Assembly: GCF_028745505.1 (NCBI RefSeq)
Contig: NZ_JAQZZL010000001.1
Coordinates: 372,001 to 436,000 of the forward strand
DNA length: 64,000 nucleotides
Direction of reading: 5' to 3'
DNA from: Lentisphaera marina
Lineage (GTDB): Bacteria > Verrucomicrobiota > Lentisphaeria > Lentisphaerales > Lentisphaeraceae
Shown here piece after piece: positions 33,259-41,400 of this stretch. Within the stretch, counting starts at the first letter, position 1; each line of letters starts with the position of its first letter. The translations under genes were made by a program, and so were the position numbers. Under the pieces are notes generated by a model that saw only the letters and a program-made list of their open reading frames with translations, did not search any database and was not told where the DNA came from.

Positions 33259-35835
33259 ATGACAAAAAATCCATCAGTTTTTTTGACTTTAGAGAGTCGC
33301 TCTTTCTCGTGGATTTTTGCGCTTTTATTGCTCATTGGCTTTCCTCTTGCACTCATCGCCCCCCAAGGTTTGGGCATGGAATCGCAATGGCTCATTAAAT
33401 TTTTAGGTGATGAAAAACTTGCCTTCAATGCCTTTCGATTTAAAATTCCGGCGATTGCAATTGCCTCTTATTTAAGTTTGGCTCTGCTCATCATTCGCAC
33501 AAGCTTTGCTTCACTACCTAGCATAGAGAAAAAGACTTGGATCTTTGCGGCTATCTTTTTGCTTTTTACCCTAATATCCGGCTATACCCATCACTCGGGT
33601 CCCTTCGAGACTCTGAGCCTATGCGCTTTTGTTTTTGTTCCTTTAGCTGTGGCTCAGTTGGGAAAACCAAAAGCTCTTTTGGCTTACTTCTGTGGAATTT
33701 ATTATTTCCTCAACCTCGCTTATTATTTTTTACTCGATTCTCCCACGGGAATTGCCGCAAATAAAAACTGGCTTATCGCAGGCTTACTCGCCACCAGCCC
33801 TTGGGCAGTCATTTGCCTGCGTAAAGTACTTTTCAAATGCCTCGTTTTTCTTCCAAAATCATCGCGCAATGCTAGCTCAAGCCTACTTTCCTTCCTCTTG
33901 GTTTGGAGCTGTACGCTAGTCAGTTTAAAACAATTAAATTCACGCGCCGCTTGGCTGGCTCTGGCGATCATTTGCTTTTATCAAATTTTCCGAGGCGCCA
34001 GTCAAAAAATAAAAGTTGCCCTGCTTTTATGCTTACTGATTTCAATTATTGGCGGAGCTTATTACGCCAAGCAAAATTATGCTTCGCTCACCCACAATGA
34101 GTTGCGCCCCTTACTCTGGCAAGGAACTGCTAAAATGATTGAGGTTGCTCCCTTGCTGGGAAATGCAGGTCCAGGACAATTCAGCAATACCTTTCCCAAT
34201 TATCGACTTCCCGAGCAATTAATGCTCCCGATTGCGGCACCAAACTCAAGTCACCCTCATAATGAGTTGTTGCGAATTGCGAGCGAAGTTGGCCTACCTG
34301 CCTGCTTAGCCCTACTCTGCTTTTACCTCCTCATTCTCAAATCCCCTGGCAGAAAAGCCTATCCAGCGCTACATGCCGTCATCGTAATTGGTACTTGCTC
34401 ATTCTTTGATAAGCTTTTGATCGAAAATGCGACTACTTTACTTTTCCTCTTTAATATGGGACTACTGATCACACCAAAAACAATGAACCATAGTCTTAAG
34501 CAGTCCGCCTCTTTCCGTAGAGTATTTGCTTTGATCATCATTGCATTTGGCTCCTTTATCGCTTTCAACAAATCATTGGCATCTTGGCATTACCGCCAGG
34601 GTTTCAACGATCAAAATGCCGCTCTACTCAGTTTTGACCTCGCTAAGAAAAATAGTTATTGGCAAAGCTCTTTTGCGAACTACGCAAAAGCTGCCAACAA
34701 AGCACCCTATAATACGCGCTATAATTATCATGCCGCCAATGCCGCCCTGATGGGTTTACAAGATGCTAGCAAGGCCGCCCCCTACTTGAGTGTATTACTT
34801 GAACGCGCGCCCAATTATATCAACACCAATCGCCTACTTTGTTATTTCCAAGAATTGCGCTTTATGCAAAAATCTTCGCCAAATGAAAAGTCGCAAGCAA
34901 TTCAATTAGCCATACAAGCGAATGCCAAGGAATTACAAATAAATGGTGCCCGTTTGAGCAACATTAATGACGGTCTACTTTTCGCCCTGCGTCATCAATT
35001 CATTCCCTTAGCACTCAAAACTCAACAAGCTTACAAAGAGCAATCCCTACGCTTAGGACAATACCTTTTCCAAGAAGAATTAAATCAGAAGCTCCAAAGC
35101 TGGCACCAAGCCATCTTGAACAACGAAATGCAGGAAGCCCTCACAATTGCTAACTCACTTCATGCGATCAAAGGTCTACGCTACATTGACCCCCTCTATC
35201 TCCGTGTCGCAAGTAAAGAGTTCAAAGATGCCAAGCTTTTGGACCCTAAGCAATTCACTCCTGCAGACTTCTATTTCTGGAAGGAAATCATTACTTTGCG
35301 TCAGGAAATTAGCCGTCATGAAAACTTTGTGGATTTTTGCCATAAGCAGCTCAAAAGTATTCAAGTCGATGCTAAATCTCCCTTTAGTTCAACAGATAAA
35401 ATCTTAAGCACTCAACGCGCCAATCAAATAGCTTTTTCAAGTTTCTTTGCCCAGAGTGCCAGCATCCTTGGGCGACCTCATCTCATTCTTGAGGGTGCCA
35501 ACCATGAAGCTTACATACTTATTCAAAATGGTCGTCATTCCCTCTTAATTGACATACAAAAACAAACCCTAGAAAACTTGCCCCATGAGCAAATTATTTC
35601 TTTGATTCGCAAACAAAACTTAAAAACTAGCTTCTTCTCATCTCCTCAGAGCTTTTTCTCTGCGAATACCTACCTCTTTTCCCTTTACAATTCTCAATTT
35701 AAGGAGCAAAGTATATCCCTTAATACTCCTTCACTAAACTGGATGGTAAGTAAACAAGCCTTGGGTAAAAATTCTGCGCTTCAAATTCGCACCGAAAGCT
35801 TTTTTCACTTAGCTCAACAACTCAAAGATTTTTAG
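33259..35835 (+). CDS. O-antigen ligase/polymerase-like membrane protein with large soluble tail
   Basis: 858 aa. The first half is a multi-pass membrane domain (about 10-12 helices to residue about 440) with the Wzy_C-type segment NSRAAWLALAI...SHPHNELLRIASEVGLPACLALL. This HNEL-xx-xxExG pattern is typical of O-antigen ligases and polymerases. The second half, about 420 residues, is soluble and helical, consistent with TPR-like repeats (LLSFDLAKKNSYWQSSFANY; YNTRYNYHAANAALMGL). It may handle a glycan made with the GDP-fucose genes, but that link is inference. It abuts cmoB. Confidence 0.75.
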   Translation: MTKNPSVFLTLESRSFSWIFALLLLIGFPLALIAPQGLGMESQWLIKFLGDEKLAFNAFRFKIPAIAIASYLSLALLIIRTSFASLPSIEKKTWIFAAIFLLFTLISGYTHHSGPFETLSLCAFVFVPLAVAQLGKPKALLAYFCGIYYFLNLAYYFLLDSPTGIAANKNWLIAGLLATSPWAVICLRKVLFKCLVFLPKSSRNASSSLLSFLLVWSCTLVSLKQLNSRAAWLALAIICFYQIFRGASQKIKVALLLCLLISIIGGAYYAKQNYASLTHNELRPLLWQGTAKMIEVAPLLGNAGPGQFSNTFPNYRLPEQLMLPIAAPNSSHPHNELLRIASEVGLPACLALLCFYLLILKSPGRKAYPALHAVIVIGTCSFFDKLLIENATTLLFLFNMGLLITPKTMNHSLKQSASFRRVFALIIIAFGSFIAFNKSLASWHYRQGFNDQNAALLSFDLAKKNSYWQSSFANYAKAANKAPYNTRYNYHAANAALMGLQDASKAAPYLSVLLERAPNYINTNRLLCYFQELRFMQKSSPNEKSQAIQLAIQANAKELQINGARLSNINDGLLFALRHQFIPLALKTQQAYKEQSLRLGQYLFQEELNQKLQSWHQAILNNEMQEALTIANSLHAIKGLRYIDPLYLRVASKEFKDAKLLDPKQFTPADFYFWKEIITLRQEISRHENFVDFCHKQLKSIQVDAKSPFSSTDKILSTQRANQIAFSSFFAQSASILGRPHLILEGANHEAYILIQNGRHSLLIDIQKQTLENLPHEQIISLIRKQNLKTSFFSSPQSFFSANTYLFSLYNSQFKEQSISLNTPSLNWMVSKQALGKNSALQIRTESFFHLAQQLKDF

Positions 35836-35838
35836 TTC

Positions 35839-37302
35839 ATGACTCAAGATGACGAACAGTTAAATATAAATTTTAACGAAAGCAATCCCTTTCAAGATGC
35901 CCTCGCTGGCGGGAAATTTTCAATGATTATTGAACTTGATCCCCCACTCGAAGGCGAAGCTGATAGCGATAATATGTTTACCTTGGAGAAAATTGCCGAA
36001 GAATGCTCACGTCATGAAGAAATTGTGGGTATCTCGATTAGTGACCGCATGAATGGCCCCACTCATATGGCCTCTTGGAAATTAGCTGAGCGTCTAAGTC
36101 GCATTTCATCCAAGCCCGCCATATCTCACATTAGTGGTCAAGGGCATAATCAATCTAGTTTTGAAGAAGAAATTGCCAGCGCAAGTTCAGCGGGCATCAA
36201 TAATCTTTTATTACTTAGTGGTAATCTAAAAGAAGGCGAAGAGAAATACCTCGAGAGTACTGAGCAGCTGAGAACTTGTTCTCACAAGCATGAGAAAATC
36301 AATACTGGCGCCGCCGTTAATCCCTTTAAGTATTCAGTGAACAGCAGTTTTGCCCAGTACCTAAAAATGATCCAAAAGATCAATAATGGTGCTCAATTCA
36401 TCACGACTCAAGCAGGTTTGGACATGAGAAAGTACGATGAACTCCTACGTTTTTGTACTCACCGCGAAATCACTGTTCCACTCATTGCACGACTCTCATT
36501 AATTTCCCACGACTGCCTGCCAATGATTACTGATCTGCAAATGGAACCAGGCGTACCGCTTTCACGTGAAGTGTCTTCTCTCATTCTACGAGAGCTGAAT
36601 GAGGCGCAAGATCATTCCTCTTTCATGAACATTCAATTGCGTCGCCTCTGCTTACAAATCAATGCCTGTGCACTGATGGGCTATAGCGGCGTCCAAATCA
36701 AGGGCATCAAAAATGCTGTTGAACTCCATCAAGTGATGATTCGCATGCGAGCATGTATGGAAGAAATCATTAGTCTTGAACAATTTTATCAAGAATGGGA
36801 TGCACTCAACCAATCTGTTTCCTTTTCACCTGGAAGTAGCATCCTACAATCTTTGCCCAACCAAGATGTGAAAAGCTCAAATCACGCACAAACGGGAACT
36901 TACTACATCTACAAAAAATCGGAATTGCGCCCCGTCGATGAATCACTCAGTAGCGATAATACCGATGATTTAATCTACGCCGATTTTAATCACCCAAGTG
37001 ACTTTGAACTCTTCCGCACCAAGTTAGCCAAGAAACTCAATCTAGATGAAAAAGACGGCTCTATTGCTCGCCTCCTGAAGAAAACTATTGCTGGCATCTC
37101 TGATGAAAGTCCCGCTGACTTGGCAAAAACTCAATTCACCGACTTAAGTACTTGTCCAAAAAAGCTTATTCACGGCTGCTGTGGTGGCACCACGAGTGAC
37201 GATCTTTGCGAAGATGGCAAGAATAGCTGTATTCATTTAGAACGGATTGGCATGGCTGCGAGCCTCAATCAACTCGACTTATTGGAGCAAGCAAGTGACT
37301 GA
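35839..37302 (+). CDS. metF: Methylenetetrahydrofolate reductase fused to a MetV-like C-terminal domain
   Basis: 487 aa. The N-terminal region (about 25-320) is an MTHFR TIM barrel: FSMIIELDPPLEGEA, ISDRMNGPT, LLLLSGNLKEGEE and FITTQAGLDM. The last 60 residues carry the cysteine pattern CPKKLIHGCCGGT...LCEDGKNSC, matching the MTHFR_C/MetV domain, usually a separate subunit or an N-terminal fusion. The linker (about 330-430) is not recognised. It likely reduces methylene-THF for methionine synthesis. The stop overlaps thiL. Confidence 0.8.
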   Translation: MTQDDEQLNINFNESNPFQDALAGGKFSMIIELDPPLEGEADSDNMFTLEKIAEECSRHEEIVGISISDRMNGPTHMASWKLAERLSRISSKPAISHISGQGHNQSSFEEEIASASSAGINNLLLLSGNLKEGEEKYLESTEQLRTCSHKHEKINTGAAVNPFKYSVNSSFAQYLKMIQKINNGAQFITTQAGLDMRKYDELLRFCTHREITVPLIARLSLISHDCLPMITDLQMEPGVPLSREVSSLILRELNEAQDHSSFMNIQLRRLCLQINACALMGYSGVQIKGIKNAVELHQVMIRMRACMEEIISLEQFYQEWDALNQSVSFSPGSSILQSLPNQDVKSSNHAQTGTYYIYKKSELRPVDESLSSDNTDDLIYADFNHPSDFELFRTKLAKKLNLDEKDGSIARLLKKTIAGISDESPADLAKTQFTDLSTCPKKLIHGCCGGTTSDDLCEDGKNSCIHLERIGMAASLNQLDLLEQASD

Positions 37303-38194
37303 GGATGATTTTTTAAAAGATCTCTTCTCCAAGCTTCCAAGTGGCGACGCATCTCTTACAGTTCCCAATGGCGATGATGCCGCTGCATTTGCGCCCACGC
37401 AAACTATGCAGACCCTTATTGCTTGTGATCAATTGATCGAGGGACGTCATTACCTTGCAGAAACTCCCGCCGCAGTTTGCGGTGCCAAATTACTTAAAAG
37501 AAACCTTAGTGACATTGCTGCCATGGGTGGCACTCCACGCTATGCTGTTCTCGCATGCAATGTCGACCCCACTTGCCCTGAGCAATGGCTCAAGGACTTT
37601 CACCAAGGCCTTCTCAACTGCGCAGAAAAATATAAAGTTCAACTCATCGGTGGTGATTTAGCGTCGAGCCCTGGCTCCAATTCTTTTAGCCTGACAATCA
37701 CTGGCGAGTCTGCAAAGCCAATTCAACGACGTGGCGCTGAAGACGGCGATCTGCTTTTTGCTACCGGTGAATTTGGTCTCTCTTTCCCCAGTGAACATCA
37801 CCTACATTTTTCGCCTCGCGTAGAGGAAGGGAAGTTTTTGGCTCAATTTGCCAAGGCAATGATCGATGTGACTGATGGCTTACTCTTGGATTCGCAGCGC
37901 CTGCTTAAAGCTTCTTCCGAAACATTAGACCTTAATTTAAGCACCAAAAATTTGCCGGCTCGCTCTTTCAATAATCAAGTAGCCTCACTAAAGGAAATCC
38001 TCTGTGACGGGGAAGATTATGAGCTCATTTTTGCGGTCTCCGCAAAGCAGGAAGTGGAACTCATTAAAGCGTGGCCCTTTGCCACTCAACTCAGCAAAAT
38101 TGGTGAGTTTAAGAAAGGCACTGGAAAAATCTACGATGACGAGCACATTCTCATAGATTTTATTAACAAAGGCTTCGATCATTTTCAATCATGA
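37295..38194 (+). CDS. thiL: Thiamine-monophosphate kinase
   Basis: Phosphorylates thiamine monophosphate to the active diphosphate. AIR-synthase-like fold with NGDDAAAFAP, CDQLIEGRHYL, LSDIAAMGGTPRYAV, GGDLASSPG and GEDYELIF. The start is set at the GTG 37295 (VTEDDFLKDLF) with GGAG 7 bases upstream, overlapping the metF stop by 8 bases; the longer frame adds non-family residues. 299 aa. Coupled to tsaE by ATGA. Confidence 0.93.
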   Translation: MTEDDFLKDLFSKLPSGDASLTVPNGDDAAAFAPTQTMQTLIACDQLIEGRHYLAETPAAVCGAKLLKRNLSDIAAMGGTPRYAVLACNVDPTCPEQWLKDFHQGLLNCAEKYKVQLIGGDLASSPGSNSFSLTITGESAKPIQRRGAEDGDLLFATGEFGLSFPSEHHLHFSPRVEEGKFLAQFAKAMIDVTDGLLLDSQRLLKASSETLDLNLSTKNLPARSFNNQVASLKEILCDGEDYELIFAVSAKQEVELIKAWPFATQLSKIGEFKKGTGKIYDDEHILIDFINKGFDHFQS

Positions 38195-38613
38195 TTTCTC
38201 ATTCTGAACAAGAAACTTCTAAAATTGCTGCGGACTTCGCAAAAGCAGTTTCCGCCCCTAGCGTAATCACTCTATGCGGTGACTTAGGTGCCGGCAAGAG
38301 TTGCTTTGCCCGTGCCTTTCTACAGTCACTCGGTGTTAAAGAAACCATTACTAGTCCCACCTTTAGCTTAGTGAACCTTTACCAAAGTACTGATGGCATT
38401 CAACTAGCTCATATGGACCTCTACCGCTTAGAAGATGATGAGGAAGCCTACCAAGCTGGAATTGAAGAAATCTTGCACGATCCCAACACAATTTCTCTCG
38501 TCGAATGGCCCGAACGTCTTTCATGGATGCTTCCCAAAGATCATATCCAAATCAACATTTCTCATCAAGGCGATAATCAACGCCAAATCGAACTACCGGA
38601 AATCCCCACATGA
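38191..38613 (+). CDS. tsaE: tRNA t6A synthesis ATPase TsaE
   Basis: P-loop ATPase of the threonylcarbamoyladenosine complex (TsaB-TsaD-TsaE). Walker A GDLGAGKS (30-37), TSPTFSLVNLY, and DLYRLED are diagnostic. 140 aa. It overlaps thiL and tsaB by 4 bases each (ATGA), so translation is coupled along thiL-tsaE-tsaB. tsaD is not in this window. Confidence 0.95.
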   Translation: MISHSEQETSKIAADFAKAVSAPSVITLCGDLGAGKSCFARAFLQSLGVKETITSPTFSLVNLYQSTDGIQLAHMDLYRLEDDEEAYQAGIEEILHDPNTISLVEWPERLSWMLPKDHIQINISHQGDNQRQIELPEIPT

Positions 38614-39287
38614 TTGCCTTACTCGACACCTCTACTGACACCGCTGTTTTTGCTCTGATGAAAGATGGAGAAACACTTTTCCACGCCGAAAAAACAGGTC
38701 GCTTCGGCGCCTCGGTTATTTTACCCAAAATGATTGAATCCGCCCATGAACAAGGACTCAATATTGCCTATGTCACATCATGGCTCGTCGGCAAAGGTCC
38801 CGGAAGTTTCACCGGTACTCGCGTCGGTATTGCTTTTGCACACGGAATCTCCACTGGCTTTGGCACCCTCATGAAAGGCTGCAATAGCGCCTACTCTTTC
38901 CTAAAATATGCCATTGACGAGAATCCCAATGCGCAATCTATTGCTATCCTCCACGATGGCCGTCGCGACGAAGTTATTGTCAATACTTTCAAACTAATTG
39001 AAGGTCAATGGACTGAACATGATATCTTCATTTGTAAAATTGCGGAAATTGCAGAAAAAACTTCCTCTTACGATGTCCTTGTCAGCCCCATGCCTGAAGA
39101 GAAGTTAGCCGAAGTCAAGGCTTCAGCACCACTCATTTATGAAGTGAAACCCCACATCCAAGGTTTATGCCTTGACCCTGCGCCTCACCCCAAAGATCCA
39201 AGCGAAGAAGCATCAAATCTACAGCCGATCTACGTTCGCCCTGCCGTCTTTGTGGAACCCCTAAAAACGCGTAATCCGCAAATATAA
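38610..39287 (+). CDS. tsaB: tRNA t6A synthesis protein TsaB
   Basis: ASKHA-fold, inactive paralogue of TsaD and scaffold for the t6A complex. The N-terminal MIALLDTSTDTAVFAL and the block VGKGPGSFTGTRVGIAFAHG are family signatures. 225 aa. Adjacent tsaE is its direct partner. Followed at once by a bidirectional terminator. Confidence 0.94.
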   Translation: MIALLDTSTDTAVFALMKDGETLFHAEKTGRFGASVILPKMIESAHEQGLNIAYVTSWLVGKGPGSFTGTRVGIAFAHGISTGFGTLMKGCNSAYSFLKYAIDENPNAQSIAILHDGRRDEVIVNTFKLIEGQWTEHDIFICKIAEIAEKTSSYDVLVSPMPEEKLAEVKASAPLIYEVKPHIQGLCLDPAPHPKDPSEEASNLQPIYVRPAVFVEPLKTRNPQI

Positions 39288-39317
39288 AAAAAGCCTAATG
39301 CTAAGCATCAGGCTTTT
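39288..39317. terminator. Bidirectional terminator between tsaB and the RDD gene
   Basis: Stem AAAAGCCTAATGC / GCATCAGGCTTTT with a TAA loop and one mismatch. On the minus strand it is followed by TTTTTTTAT, on the plus strand by TTTT, so it can end both converging transcripts. Confidence 0.88.
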
Positions 39318-39338
39318 AAAATCAACTTAGAAAATTTT

Positions 39339-39839
39339 CTAAAGTGCGACGACTTTGGTCCCACCAATATAATCATGCCCACAACGCTTTGCTGAGCCAA
39401 AAATGATCACGGCATTGATAAGCGACAAAATCTGTCCCGCTACTGGTATAACGCTGATGAAATTGTAAAAAGCATAACGCTTGAGTATGTGCCCTCCAAA
39501 ACTTGCGGGCTCACCATCGTTTGTGACAATTTTAGTTTTCACTGCTTTCTTACCAATTGTCTGACCATCATCTTTAAGGAATTTAAAATTAATGCCTATA
39601 AAGACTACAAAGCTAATGATAGTCATCACTGCTGTGTAGGCAAAACTAGGCTGATGACCCTCACTTAGACCATCAAAACCACCCGTAAAATACATCAATG
39701 GCAAAGTCACACACAACATAACTAAACCATCGACAAATGAACCGACAAAACGCTGCCCACGTGAGGCTAAGTTATAATTGATATTGACTTCATCTAAAAC
39801 CTCAGCTTGAGGTGCCGCATAAATATTATTCTCTTCCAT
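39339..39839 (-). CDS. RDD-family membrane protein
   Basis: 166 aa with three to four membrane helices. The RDD signature is near the start: LASRGQRFVGSFVDGLVMLCV, with the conserved Arg and Asp on the first helix, and GQTIGKKAVKTKIV after the second. The first 25 residues are acidic and cytosolic. Function of the family is undefined, possibly transport or sodium-proton related. Single gene, ended by the shared terminator. Confidence 0.85.
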   Translation of the reverse strand: MEENNIYAAPQAEVLDEVNINYNLASRGQRFVGSFVDGLVMLCVTLPLMYFTGGFDGLSEGHQPSFAYTAVMTIISFVVFIGINFKFLKDDGQTIGKKAVKTKIVTNDGEPASFGGHILKRYAFYNFISVIPVAGQILSLINAVIIFGSAKRCGHDYIGGTKVVAL

Positions 39840-40033
39840 AATCCCTTCCTTTTTTATTTTAAGAATACTAATGTGAACTAATTTGAAATAAATGCACGCT
39901 TCCCGATCGAGTGAGGGAATAATTTCTCACTATTTTTCAAGAAATTTTAACTTGAACGCGCCCTTATTTTCTAAGTGCCTATAGCTTATATTAAATCTCT
40001 TTATCACAAGTATACGAGCCCTCCAATACCCAC

Positions 40034-41398
40034 ATGAAACTCGCTTTCGACATAGCCAAATTCATCACAAGTAAAGTCTTTAAATTACTTTTAATTGTGG
40101 TGCTGATCCTTGCTGCCATACAATTAAAAAAGCGTGTGCAGCAATGGTATGAAGAACGCGCCAAAGTAGAAAGTGATATTGTTCTTTTAAATGACAGCCT
40201 TTCACAATTTAAACAGAAACAGTTGGATGTTCTAGAATTGATGAAAGCGAACAAATTAAAAATCCAAGAGCAAATTGACCTACAGGAATCACTGAAAAAA
40301 TCTATTCTGCAACACAAAGAAAATGAACCCTTATTTTTTCTCATTGAAGATCGACTCAAATGGGAAGCAGAACTCAAAATTCTTGAAACGAGCCTAAGTA
40401 GCTCAGAAAAGCTCCAGCAGAATTTCTTTTCAATTGCTCGACAAGGACGCAAAACTCAAGCTCAACTAAAACTTGAACGCGACCAAAAAATGCGTCTCCT
40501 AGATCAAAAAAAGGAAGAATTAATACAGTATAATTGGTACGAAAAACACGTCAAAAAGATTAGTAGCACCATTATTTTAATTGCCCTCTTAGTATTATTA
40601 GCCCCCTTAATCAATCGCTTATTCTGGTATTCCCTCCCAGGTGCATGGGTAGAAAAACGTCCTCCTTACTTGCTTGATCCCGATGGTATTTCTAGCGAAA
40701 TTTCATTTTCTTGCGACTCTAGCAAACAATTAAAAATCCAATTAAACGAAGCTGAAAAAATCTGCGTCAAACAAAATTGCTACAATAGCTTCGACGAAGA
40801 CCTCGAACGCAAGAATCGCTTTCTTTGGGATCCGAAAGCTTGGTTAATTTCTTATTCTGCAGAAATGATCAACATGACTGATTTTCATAACCCTAATCCT
40901 CAAGAAGCTCAAATCACTTTAGTAGCACCTAAAGCCGAAGATGACCTTTGTAAAATATCCTTAAACGAATGCCATGGACTCATTCTCAAACCTGGACAAA
41001 TCATCGCCGTCAAGGGTGATGTTCACTTGAGTACCCAATGGAATTTCTTTAGCATTCACAACTGGCTACGTTTAGTCTTTCGACATATTATTTTTTCTGG
41101 CACTGGGGATATCTATCTCTACCTACATGGTGGTGGTGATCAGATCAAAGGAGAAAGCCTACGCATAAAAGAAGATCACCTCGTTGGCTATCAGACTTCC
41201 TGCCCAGTAGGCTTAGTGCGCAATGAAAATCTTTGGCATTACCTCTTAGGTAAATGTAATCTCTTTGACTATCGCTTTAAGTCCGATAAGTTTATCCTTA
41301 TGCAAAACCAATCTTCACCTACTGATAATAATAAAACTCCTGGCGAGCGCTTCTTCGATGCTATATTGGGCACAGTTGGTAAATTTCTCGGATTTTAA
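40034..41398 (+). CDS. Membrane protein with long coiled coil, kinase-linked
   Basis: 454 aa. One membrane helix (14-32, KLLLIVVLILAAIQLKK), a long coiled coil (about 35-170, KVESDIVLLNDSLSQFKQKQ), a second membrane helix (180-198) and a C-terminal beta-rich domain of about 250 residues. That domain carries GTGDIYLYLHGGGDQIKG and DHLVGYQTSCP, similar in style to AIM24/TRAP-like barrels, though I am not sure of it. The kinase gene starts two bases downstream, so this is likely its partner or substrate. No clear ribosome site. Confidence 0.6.
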   Translation: MKLAFDIAKFITSKVFKLLLIVVLILAAIQLKKRVQQWYEERAKVESDIVLLNDSLSQFKQKQLDVLELMKANKLKIQEQIDLQESLKKSILQHKENEPLFFLIEDRLKWEAELKILETSLSSSEKLQQNFFSIARQGRKTQAQLKLERDQKMRLLDQKKEELIQYNWYEKHVKKISSTIILIALLVLLAPLINRLFWYSLPGAWVEKRPPYLLDPDGISSEISFSCDSSKQLKIQLNEAEKICVKQNCYNSFDEDLERKNRFLWDPKAWLISYSAEMINMTDFHNPNPQEAQITLVAPKAEDDLCKISLNECHGLILKPGQIIAVKGDVHLSTQWNFFSIHNWLRLVFRHIIFSGTGDIYLYLHGGGDQIKGESLRIKEDHLVGYQTSCPVGLVRNENLWHYLLGKCNLFDYRFKSDKFILMQNQSSPTDNNKTPGERFFDAILGTVGKFLGF

Positions 41399-41400
41399 TT

